Made by a program: the position numbers and the translations under genes. From Candidatus Mediterraneibacter gallistercoris (GTDB lineage Bacteria > Bacillota_A > Clostridia > Lachnospirales > Lachnospiraceae), in NCBI GenBank assembly GCA_019119745.1, contig DWWI01000047.1, forward strand, positions 1 through 13,285: 13,285 bases of DNA, in the 5' to 3' direction. Numbering within the stretch: position 1 is the stretch's first letter; every line of letters begins with the position of its first letter. The notes beneath the pieces are model-generated. The model ran no database searches and was not told the origin of the DNA. It saw only the letters and a program-made list of their open reading frames with translations. Below, one piece after another: positions 1 to 5,343 of this stretch.

Positions 1-11
1 TGAAATATTTC

Positions 12-40
12 TTTACAATTTGAATTAAATTACATATAAT
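12..40 (+). promoter_or_regulatory. Sigma-A type promoter of the tRNA-Pro gene
   Basis: A -35 box TTTACA (12-17, one mismatch to TTGACA) and a perfect -10 box TATAAT (35-40) are separated by exactly 17 bp in AT-rich DNA. Transcription should begin near 46-48, a few bases before the mature tRNA 5' end at 53. It is the closest to consensus of the promoters in the window, as expected for a stable RNA gene. Confidence 0.85.
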
Positions 41-52
41 GTATTAAGTCAG

Positions 53-127
53 CGGGGTGTGGCTCAGTTTGGTTAGAGCGCACGGCTGGGGGCCGTGAGG
101 TCGCAGGTTCGAATCCTGTCACCCCGA
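53..127 (+). tRNA. tRNA-Pro (anticodon GGG)
   Basis: A complete 75-nt cloverleaf can be folded by eye. The 7-bp acceptor stem pairs 53-59 with 120-126 and the discriminator is A127. The D arm is GCTC/GAGC (62-65 with 76-79). The anticodon stem pairs CACGG (81-85) with CCGTG (93-97) around loop CTGGGGG (86-92), giving anticodon GGG at 88-90, which reads proline CCC/CCU codons. The T arm has stem 103-107/115-119 with one G-U pair and loop TTCGAAT. The 3' CCA is not encoded (TGA follows), so it must be added by tRNA nucleotidyltransferase. It has its own promoter immediately upstream. Confidence 0.97.
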
Positions 128-207
128 TGAATAAAAATTATTACACGTTAAAGTATTATCATAAGGGATCAGATCGGGCGAAGGCTTCTTACCGAAACTG
201 GTTCCTT

Positions 208-228
208 ATCTGTTATAAAACAGATTTT
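208..228 (+). promoter_or_regulatory. Hairpin with short T-run, overlapping an extended -10-like element
   Basis: Positions 208-214 (ATCTGTT) pair perfectly with 219-225 (AACAGAT) around loop ATAA, followed by TTTT (225-228). This could be a weak intrinsic terminator for the tRNA transcript. The same bases contain TG-T-TATAAA (211-219), an extended -10 motif that could start a short leader for the gene beginning at 249, although no good -35 box is visible 17 bp upstream. A longer, looser pairing (161-168 with 202-209, ATAAGG/CCTTAT plus wobbles) lies just before it. I cannot decide between the two readings from sequence alone. Confidence 0.4.
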
Positions 229-248
229 AAGCAGAAAGCGATGGTAGG

Positions 249-1658
249 ATGAAGAGCAGGATTGTAAGGCCGGTCAACCGGCGTGGACAGACGAACAGGA
301 AGAAGAGAAGCACTGTGTCCGGAGATACACAGCCGATGCGTCCGGTGGGACAGAGCTACGGACGGAACAGGCTGTCTGATACACAGCCGATGCCTGCGGC
401 AGAGATCCGGGCAAAGTACAATGCATACCGGCAGACGATTGACAGAAGACGGGAGGTGCTGCGTACTCCGCAGCCACAGCCCGCGAGAAGGAAACCCCGT
501 ACTTCCGCTAAAACGAAGTATGAGAAATATTTTGATTATGATCTGCTTCTGGTGATTGTATTTCTGATGTGTTTCGGTCTGGTAATGCTTTACAGTACGA
601 GTGCATATGAGGCGGATGCCGATTTCGGCAATGATCTGTATTATTTTATCAGGCAGGCTCTGATCGCCGCAGCGGGATTTGTGGTGATGTTCGTCGTTTC
701 TAAGATTGACTATCATATTTACGGCGCCTTTGCTTTTGAGATTTACATATTTGCCATGTTCATGATGGCTCTGGTGCAGACGCCGCTCGGTCTGGAGTTC
801 AACGGCGCCAGAAGGTGGATACGCCTTCCGGGCAACCAGACTCTGCAGCCTGCGGAGATAACCAAGATCGCGGTGATCCTCTTTATCGCATATGAGCTGT
901 GCCGGCTGGGGAAGAAAGCATATACTCTAAAAGGAATGATAAGAGTATTTGCATTCGGCGCTATTGCTTCGGGCGGAGTCCTGTTTCTGACGGATAACCT
1001 GAGTACTGCGATTATCGTAATGGCGATTACATGTATACTGATATTTGTGACACATCCGAAGACAAAGCCATTTGTTGCGATTGTTGTCGTCGGTGCGCTG
1101 ATCGCCGCTGTAGGGATTATAATCCTGTCTGTTATGATTGCGAATACAGACGCGGCGGGCAGTGACAATTTTAGGCTTCAGCGAGTTATATCATGGCTGA
1201 ATCCGGAGGCAACGGCTGCTACGGGAAGCTATCAGGTCATGCAGGGACTGTATGCCATCGGAAGCGGCGGCCTGTTTGGAAAAGGACTGGGCAACAGTAC
1301 GCAGAAACTGGGAGTGATCCCGGAGGCGCAGAATGATATGATACTGGTCGTCATATGCGAAGAACTCGGAGTGTTCGGCGCTCTGCTGATCCTTATCCTG
1401 TTCGGTGTACTGCTGTACAGGCTCATGTTTATAGCGAAGAATGCTCCGGATCTGTACGGATCATTGATCGCGACGGGGATATTTGCCCATATTGCGCTTC
1501 AGGTTATCCTTAATATCGCGGTTGTCACGGGCCTGCTTCCAACGACGGGCATTACGCTGCCGTTCATCAGTTACGGAGGTACGGCGATCCTGTTCCTGAT
1601 GGCGGAGATGGGAGTAGCCCTTGGAATTTCAAGGCGGATCAGACTGGAAGTAGAATAA
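249..1658 (+). CDS. FtsW/RodA/SpoVE (SEDS) family peptidoglycan polymerase, extra-cluster paralog with basic N-terminal extension
   Basis: This 469-residue protein belongs to the SEDS family, multi-pass membrane glycosyltransferases that polymerise lipid II in partnership with a class B PBP. The SEDS core starts near residue 95 with the first membrane segment (about 98-117, ending in LYSTS). Family motifs are visible: NGARRW (185-190), QPAEITK (200-206), the extracellular loop PEAQNDMI (358-365) whose Asp363 matches the catalytic Asp of RodA/FtsW, and TGITLPFISYGGT (433-445). Residues 1-93 are an Arg/Pro/Gln-rich, presumably cytoplasmic extension containing DTQPM twice. The usual family length is near 370-400, so the extension accounts for the excess. 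The ATG at 249 is the first start after an in-frame TAA (228-230); its ribosome site is weak, so a later start (for example codon 23 or 30) remains possible. It is close to the second SEDS protein of this window but stands outside the dcw cluster, between tRNA-Pro and degV. Whether it serves division, elongation or sporulation is not decidable here. Confidence 0.93.
   Translation: MKSRIVRPVNRRGQTNRKKRSTVSGDTQPMRPVGQSYGRNRLSDTQPMPAAEIRAKYNAYRQTIDRRREVLRTPQPQPARRKPRTSAKTKYEKYFDYDLLLVIVFLMCFGLVMLYSTSAYEADADFGNDLYYFIRQALIAAAGFVVMFVVSKIDYHIYGAFAFEIYIFAMFMMALVQTPLGLEFNGARRWIRLPGNQTLQPAEITKIAVILFIAYELCRLGKKAYTLKGMIRVFAFGAIASGGVLFLTDNLSTAIIVMAITCILIFVTHPKTKPFVAIVVVGALIAAVGIIILSVMIANTDAAGSDNFRLQRVISWLNPEATAATGSYQVMQGLYAIGSGGLFGKGLGNSTQKLGVIPEAQNDMILVVICEELGVFGALLILILFGVLLYRLMFIAKNAPDLYGSLIATGIFAHIALQVILNIAVVTGLLPTTGITLPFISYGGTAILFLMAEMGVALGISRRIRLEVE
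324..393 (+). repeat. In-frame direct repeat in the SEDS N-terminal extension
   Basis: The 16-mer GATACACAGCCGATGC occurs at 324-339 and again at 378-393, offset by 54 bp (18 codons), so both copies encode DTQPM in the same frame. It suggests a small internal duplication within the low-complexity basic extension. Confidence 0.75.
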
Positions 1659-1732
1659 GCGCAGTGTGAGAAGGCAGCTCTGGCGTGAACTTGAAAAAAA
1701 CACATTCTCCCCTTTCTTTCTGAAGAAATGTA

Positions 1733-1741
1733 TGTTATAGT
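1733..1741 (+). promoter_or_regulatory. Candidate extended -10 promoter for degV
   Basis: TG-T-TATAGT at 1733-1741 fits an extended -10 element (five of six matches to TATAAT plus TGn). The -35 region at normal spacing (1713-1718) is poor, so recognition would depend on the extended -10. It lies about 70 bp before the GTG start of the DegV gene, and no clear terminator separates that gene from the upstream SEDS gene. Confidence 0.4.
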
Positions 1742-1744
1742 TTT

Positions 1745-1765
1745 ATGTGGTATTGAAAACTACAT
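1745..1765 (+). other. Short hairpin / dyad in the degV leader
   Basis: ATGTGGT (1745-1751) can pair with ACTACAT (1759-1765) with one G-U pair around loop ATTGAAA. No T-run follows, so it is not a terminator. Sitting just downstream of the candidate -10, it could be an operator-like dyad or a leader hairpin; function unknown. Confidence 0.3.
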
Positions 1766-1810
1766 GTGATGGAAACATGAAATATACATTGCGGTTCGGG
1801 AGGGATCATT

Positions 1811-2656
1811 GTGAATTATAAGATTATTGTAGACAGCTGCGGAGAGCTGACACACAGGATGAGAAACAGTGGAGTATATGAGACTGCTTCGCTCAGTATG
1901 GAAGTTGACGGAGACGTTATCGTTGATGATGAATCTTTTGATCAGGCAGATTTCCTTCGCCGTGTGGCAGCCAGTCCGGAATGTCCGAAATCTTCGTGCC
2001 CGTCCCCTGAAAAATATATGGAACTGTACAGCGGGAGTGAAGAGAGGGTGTATGCGGTTACACTTTCTTCGGAACTGAGCGGTTCTTATAACAGTGCGGA
2101 ACTTGGAAGAAAACTCTGGATCGAGGAGCATGGGGAGAGCAGCAAGCAGATTTATGTATTTAATTCCCGTTCCGCATCGGTGGGAGAAACACTGATCGGG
2201 CTGAAGATACAGGAATGTGAGGAGCTGGGACTTGGGTTTGAGGAGACTGTAAGCACCGTGGAAGACTACATTGAAAGCCAGCACACATATTTTGTCCTGG
2301 AGAATCTCGATACACTTCGTAAGAACGGACGGCTTACCGGCATCAAGTCTTTTGTTGCCAGCGCGCTTAACATTAAACCGGTCATGGGATCCACTCCGGA
2401 GGGGACGATCTGTCAGTTGGGACAGGCGCGCGGCATGAAGCGTGCCCTTGTAAAAATGGTGGATCAGATTGCCAGAGAGGGAAAGGCGACAAAAGACAAG
2501 ATTCTGGCTATTTCTCACTGTAACTGCCCGGAACGCGCAAGAGAGGTGGAACGCATGCTGCTCGACAAGATCCATGTGAAGGACAGCTTTATTGTAGAGA
2601 CGGCCGGGATCAGTACAATGTATGCCAATGACGGCGGAATAATTGTTGTACTCTGA
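1811..2656 (+). CDS. DegV family protein (fatty-acid-binding, FakB-like)
   Basis: The 281-residue protein has the length and motif order of the DegV/FakB family. These soluble cytosolic proteins bind one fatty acid; in systems with FakA they present it for phosphorylation to acyl-phosphate and entry into phospholipid synthesis. Visible family landmarks: VDSCGEL (7-13, usually DST/DSS), SSCPSPEKY (61-69, the counterpart of TSQPSP), LSSELSGSYNSA (85-96), FNSRSASVG (117-125), LDTLRKNGRLTG (166-177), LNIKPVM (186-192) and SHCNCPERA (235-243). The GTG start at 1811 is preceded by GGGAGGG (1798-1804), well spaced. No FakA-like kinase is in the window, so the ligand is inferred from the family only. 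Cysteine stands where Ser/Thr is usual in the first motif. It may share a transcript with the small membrane protein 70 bp downstream. Confidence 0.93.
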   Translation: MNYKIIVDSCGELTHRMRNSGVYETASLSMEVDGDVIVDDESFDQADFLRRVAASPECPKSSCPSPEKYMELYSGSEERVYAVTLSSELSGSYNSAELGRKLWIEEHGESSKQIYVFNSRSASVGETLIGLKIQECEELGLGFEETVSTVEDYIESQHTYFVLENLDTLRKNGRLTGIKSFVASALNIKPVMGSTPEGTICQLGQARGMKRALVKMVDQIAREGKATKDKILAISHCNCPERAREVERMLLDKIHVKDSFIVETAGISTMYANDGGIIVVL

Positions 2657-2674
2657 GTTTGATTGTGGTAAACT
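2646..2674 (+). promoter_or_regulatory. Possible promoter before the small membrane protein gene
   Basis: TTGTAC (2646-2651) and TAAACT (2669-2674) are 17 bp apart, and the -10 is preceded by TGG (2666-2668) as an extended -10. The hexamers are each only partial matches. The -35 falls inside the last codons of degV. It would give a leader of about 45 nt to the ATG at 2726. Readthrough from degV is equally possible. Confidence 0.3.
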
Positions 2675-2725
2675 GTCAATAATGGCTGCTGTGGGAACGG
2701 CTGCCGGTGAAAGGAGCCATATGAG

Positions 2726-2977
2726 ATGAGTCAGGAAAAAGTCGACAGACATAAACAGGAAAAGGCAAACAGAAAGAAGATCATGCGTAAACAGAGGGCC
2801 ATGAGCATTGTGAGGAAGGCAGTGCTTACGCTTGCAGCCCTGGCACTTGTGGCATGGCTTGGATATTCGGCTTATGATATTTATGAGTCCGGGAAAGAGA
2901 GAGTGGTCGCGGAAGTAAACTATGACGCGGTCACGAATTATCTGAACGGTCTTTCCGCGGACGCGGCGGCAGAGTAA
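2726..2977 (+). CDS. Uncharacterised small single-pass membrane protein
   Basis: I do not recognise this 83-residue protein. It is well supported as a gene: AAGGAG (2711-2716) lies nine bases before the ATG, and the composition is that of a real membrane protein. Residues 1-31 are strongly basic and polar (many Lys/Arg/Gln), residues about 32-50 form one hydrophobic segment (AVLTLAALALVAWLGYSAY), and the last 33 residues are mixed, ending in an Ala/Asp-rich tail. The positive-inside rule predicts a cytoplasmic N-terminus and a short outside C-terminus. That layout resembles bitopic divisome proteins such as FtsL or DivIC, but it lacks their extracellular coiled coil, so I do not assign it to them. 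It follows degV and is the last gene before a strong terminator. Confidence 0.75.
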   Translation: MSQEKVDRHKQEKANRKKIMRKQRAMSIVRKAVLTLAALALVAWLGYSAYDIYESGKERVVAEVNYDAVTNYLNGLSADAAAE

Positions 2978-3063
2978 GGCAGATATTAAGACTGTACGCC
3001 GGAAATACTAATTAAATAATAAGGTGGTAATTTTCAGAGATCCGCCTGATATGAACAAAACAC

Positions 3064-3111
3064 AACATGTAGATGATGGAGTTCTTTCCGTTATCTACAT
3101 GTTCTTTTTTT
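3064..3111 (+). terminator. Strong intrinsic terminator ending the degV/small-protein unit
   Basis: AACATGTAGAT (3064-3074) pairs perfectly with ATCTACATGTT (3093-3103). The helix can continue inward with 3075-3080/3087-3092 including two G-U pairs, leaving loop GTTCTT (3081-3086), for about 17 pairs in all. It is followed by C and seven T residues (3105-3111). It insulates the dcw cluster from upstream transcription. Confidence 0.92.
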
Positions 3112-3136
3112 GCCTGAAAACAGGGCGGTTTTTTTT
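3112..3136 (+). terminator. Weaker tandem terminator
   Basis: GCCTG (3112-3116) can pair with CAGG(G)C (3121-3126, one bulged G) around loop AAAA, followed by GG and eight T residues (3129-3136). The stem is short, so it is probably a backup to the strong hairpin that ends one base before it. Confidence 0.5.
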
Positions 3137-3177
3137 AGATTTGCAGTTTGAGGAAACAGAAAAAACAAAAAAAGGGG

Positions 3178-3206
3178 TTGAAAAAGGGGGTTCAGTGGTT
3201 TAGAAT
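3178..3206 (+). promoter_or_regulatory. Promoter of the mraZ-led dcw cluster
   Basis: TTGAAA (3178-3183) and TAGAAT (3201-3206) each match the sigma-A consensus at five of six positions and are 17 bp apart. An A-rich tract lies just upstream. Transcription should start near 3212-3214, giving a leader of about 75 nt to mraZ. The first MraZ-type box lies in the spacer and the second overlaps the -10, so a bound repressor would block RNA polymerase. A second possible start uses the extended -10 TG-G-TATAAA (3236-3244), whose -35 is poor. Confidence 0.8.
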
Positions 3207-3249
3207 GGTGTCAAGTGGTAAAGAGTGGTGGATAGTGGTATAAAGTGGG
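3194..3249 (+). promoter_or_regulatory. MraZ operator: six AGTGGT-type boxes at exact 10-bp period
   Basis: Boxes lie at 3194-3199 (AGTGGT), 3204-3209 (AATGGT), 3214-3219 (AGTGGT), 3224-3229 (AGTGGT), 3234-3239 (AGTGGT) and 3244-3249 (AGTGGG). All are in the same orientation, with starts exactly 10 bp apart, so they fall on one face of the helix. MraZ is known to bind direct repeats of a TGGG-like or AAAGTG-like motif at this spacing upstream of its own gene in Enterobacteria and Mollicutes. Position, orientation, period and motif all fit an autoregulatory operator of the mraZ gene 40 bp downstream. A TGG at 3258-3260 is out of phase and is not counted. Confidence 0.85.
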
Positions 3250-3288
3250 GAGCGATGTGGAGGCTCACAATAAGAGAAAGGATTCCAG

Positions 3289-3726
3289 ATGTTATTAGGA
3301 GAGTTTAACCATAGCATTGATGAAAAGGGAAGACTCATCATCCCAGCAAAGCTAAGGGATGACCTGGGTGACAGTTTTGTCATTTGTAACGGTCTGGAAG
3401 GCTGCCTCTTTGTATACTCTCAGGAAGAATGGAACAAATTCGTTGCCGAGCTTGAAACCTTACCACGCATGAACAAGGATGCCAGAATCTTTAAGCGCTA
3501 TTTCTTCGGGAGCGCCTCTGAGGGCAGTTTTGACAAGCAGGGGAGAGTTCTTGTCCCGCCGTCGCTCAGAAAAGCGGCACATCTGGAGAAAGACGTTGTT
3601 CTGGTGGGAGTCCAGGACCGTGTTGAGATCTGGGACAAGGCCCTCTGGGAAGAGCGCAGCCAGGTGAGCGAAGAAGATCTGGATGCGATTGCAGAGCGTA
3701 TGGAATCCATAGGAATCAGAATCTGA
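3289..3726 (+). CDS. mraZ: Transcriptional regulator MraZ
   Basis: MraZ is the first gene of most dcw clusters, a DNA-binding protein that forms ring-shaped oligomers and usually represses its own cluster. The 145-residue product has the normal family length and the two tandem SpoVT/AbrB-like half-domains. Each carries the signature DxxGRxxxPxxxR: residues 11-23 ([13 protein letters not shown]) and 82-94 ([13 protein letters not shown]). The N-terminus [11 protein letters not shown] is typical. The ATG at 3289 has AAAGGA six bases upstream. The six phased boxes in front of the gene are its probable target. rsmH follows after 13 bp, so the two are surely co-transcribed. Confidence 0.97.
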   Translation: MLLGEFNHSIDEKGRLIIPAKLRDDLGDSFVICNGLEGCLFVYSQEEWNKFVAELETLPRMNKDARIFKRYFFGSASEGSFDKQGRVLVPPSLRKAAHLEKDVVLVGVQDRVEIWDKALWEERSQVSEEDLDAIAERMESIGIRI

Positions 3727-3739
3727 CAGGGAGGATATC

Positions 3740-4675
3740 ATGGCATTCAAACACACATCCGTCCTTCTTAATGAGACGGTGGACGGGCTTAATGTCAGGC
3801 CGGACGGCATTTATGTGGACGCTACTTTAGGGGGTGGCGGACATGCTTATGAGGTGTGCAGACGGCTGAGTGACAAGGGGAGATTTATAGGAATAGACCA
3901 GGACGCAGATGCCATAGAAGCGGCAGGAAAGCGTCTGGAAGGCTTCGGGGAGAAGGTCACGATAATACGGAGCAATTACCGTGATATGAAGCCGCAGCTC
4001 CACAAACTGGGCATTGATAAAGTTGACGGAATCGTCCTTGATCTAGGAGTTTCCTCCTATCAGCTGGATACGGCTGACAGGGGCTTTTCTTACCGGGTGG
4101 ATGCACCGCTCGATATGAGAATGGATCAGAGACAGAAGATGACCGCAAGAGACATTGTCAATGACTACAGTGAATCGGAACTCTATCGCGTGATCAGGGA
4201 TTACGGAGAAGACAGATTCGCAAAGAATATTGCAAAGCATATCGTTGCAGAGCGCGAAAAGAGACCGATCGAGACAACAGAACAGCTGAATGAGATTATA
4301 CGGCACGCCATACCGATGAAGATCAGGAAGACGTCGGGGCATCCGTCGAAACGGACGTTTCAGGCGATCAGGATCGAGTTGAACCATGAATTGGACGTGC
4401 TTAGGGATTCGCTGGATGATATGATCGACATGCTGAATCCAGGGGGACGGATCTGTATCATTACATTTCATTCGCTGGAGGACAGGATTGTAAAGAGTGC
4501 ATTCCGTAAGAATGAAAATCCTTGCACCTGTCCGAGCCATTTTCCCGTATGTGTCTGCGGAAAGGTATCAAAAGGGAAAGTGGTGACAAGGAAGCCGGTT
4601 CTTCCTTCTGAGGAAGAGATGGAATCCAACAGTCGTTCAAAGAGCGCAAAGCTGAGGATATTTGAACGGGCATAA
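3740..4675 (+). CDS. rsmH: 16S rRNA (cytosine(1402)-N(4))-methyltransferase RsmH
   Basis: RsmH (MraW) uses S-adenosylmethionine to methylate N4 of C1402 in the 16S rRNA decoding centre. The 311-residue length is normal. Motifs in order: DATLGGGGH (27-35, SAM-binding loop), GIDQD (51-55), [10 protein letters not shown] (101-110), RGFSYR (114-119), PLDMRMD (123-129), [12 protein letters not shown] (207-218), [10 protein letters not shown] (243-252) and a C-terminal [10 protein letters not shown] (297-306). Cysteines at 262, 264, 271 and 273 in a CTC...CVC arrangement are a feature I associate with Clostridia versions. AGGGAGG (3727-3733) sits seven bases before the ATG. It is the second gene of the cluster, between mraZ and ftsL. 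Confidence 0.98.
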   Translation: MAFKHTSVLLNETVDGLNVRPDGIYVDATLGGGGHAYEVCRRLSDKGRFIGIDQDADAIEAAGKRLEGFGEKVTIIRSNYRDMKPQLHKLGIDKVDGIVLDLGVSSYQLDTADRGFSYRVDAPLDMRMDQRQKMTARDIVNDYSESELYRVIRDYGEDRFAKNIAKHIVAEREKRPIETTEQLNEIIRHAIPMKIRKTSGHPSKRTFQAIRIELNHELDVLRDSLDDMIDMLNPGGRICIITFHSLEDRIVKSAFRKNENPCTCPSHFPVCVCGKVSKGKVVTRKPVLPSEEEMESNSRSKSAKLRIFERA

Positions 4676-4757
4676 GCAACAGGGAGTAGTTAAGATATAT
4701 GTTCTGACGGGAAGGGGAGAGCCCGGAGGGACAAAAGCAGGAAAGGGGCAGTTCGCT

Positions 4758-5303
4758 ATGGCAGCAGGGTACAGCACATCTAATAACAGGAGATCTGATC
4801 GCAGGGGTAGAAATCAGAGACGGCTGTATGTGTACGGAAATACCGTGCGCCAGGCGGAGGCTGTTCCGGTAAGAGCGCCGAAAGCGCGTCCGGCTGAACC
4901 GAAAAGAAGGACAAGCCGTCAGGTTGCGAGAAACAGAAACAGGGCCATGAGTATCAGCCCGGCCTACGCTGTATTTCTTACTGCGGCGGCTGTGTGCGCA
5001 GTTCTGGTCTGTGTTCTGTATCTGAATCTGCAGTCAGGCGTTGTGAACAGATCCGAACAGGTTACGGCTCTGCAGGAGAGGCTTTCCGAGCTTACAGAGG
5101 CGAATGACACCAGATATAACGCGGCGGTGGATTCGGTTGATCTGGAGACGGTGCGCGACAAGGCGATGAATGAGATGGGGATGGTGTATGCGTCTGAGGG
5201 TACGGTTGTGGAGTACGACAGTCCTGCCGGCGATTATGTCAAGCAGTACAGCGATATTCCGGAAAACGGCGTACTGGCGCAGTCAAGTGACACATCCCGA
5301 TAG
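4758..5303 (+). CDS. ftsL: Cell division protein FtsL, long basic N-terminus
   Basis: FtsL is a bitopic divisome protein that links with DivIC/FtsB and DivIB/FtsQ and activates the septal SEDS-PBP pair. The 181-residue product has a basic cytoplasmic region (1-64, containing RRLYVYGNTVRQAE), one membrane segment (about 69-90), an extracellular coiled-coil stretch (about 92-120, SEQVTALQERLSELTEAN), the FtsL-typical DLETVRDKAMNEMGMVYASE (129-148), and an acidic/polar tail. I chose the ATG at 4758 because AAAGGGG (4742-4748) is well placed. A 32-codon upstream extension would need a TTG at 4662 inside rsmH and adds residues unlike the family. It is identified by topology, position between rsmH and a PBP gene, and the membrane-distal motif, because FtsL sequences diverge quickly. 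Confidence 0.9.
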   Translation: MAAGYSTSNNRRSDRRGRNQRRLYVYGNTVRQAEAVPVRAPKARPAEPKRRTSRQVARNRNRAMSISPAYAVFLTAAAVCAVLVCVLYLNLQSGVVNRSEQVTALQERLSELTEANDTRYNAAVDSVDLETVRDKAMNEMGMVYASEGTVVEYDSPAGDYVKQYSDIPENGVLAQSSDTSR

Positions 5304-5343
5304 AATGATTCGGTATGACAGATTATAGTAAGGATATATTGAT

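Larger units (their letters stand above)
2978..3288 (+). other. 311-bp intergenic control region between two transcription units
   Basis: This stretch holds no credible gene. From left to right it contains about 85 bp with no clear element (a 6-bp pairing AGGTGG 3022-3027 with CCGCCT 3042-3047 is visible), a strong terminator, a second weaker terminator, an A-rich tract (about 3159-3174) that could act as an UP element, the mraZ promoter, six phased MraZ-type boxes, and AAAGGA (3277-3282), the mraZ ribosome site. Confidence 0.8.

Noticed and set aside
1760..2752. A 330-codon open frame on the - strand opposite degV
   Set aside because: It is a shadow of the degV gene: no ribosome site, no recognisable motif, and the + strand protein has full family motifs.
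3051..3071. Seven-codon leader peptide (MNKTQHV) before the terminator hairpin, suggesting attenuation
   Set aside because: There is no properly spaced ribosome site, no run of regulatory codons, and the next gene has its own promoter beyond the terminator.
3191..3260. CRISPR-like or minisatellite reading of the 10-bp repeats
   Set aside because: The unit is far too short for CRISPR, there are no cas genes, and the motif, period and position match an MraZ operator.
4699..4707. ATG-TTC-TGA minimal reading frame between rsmH and ftsL
   Set aside because: It is two codons long; although AGGGAG lies upstream, it is likely chance.
4662..4757. Upstream TTG start extending FtsL into rsmH
   Set aside because: The TTG lies inside rsmH, the added residues look unlike the family, and ATG 4758 has a good ribosome site.
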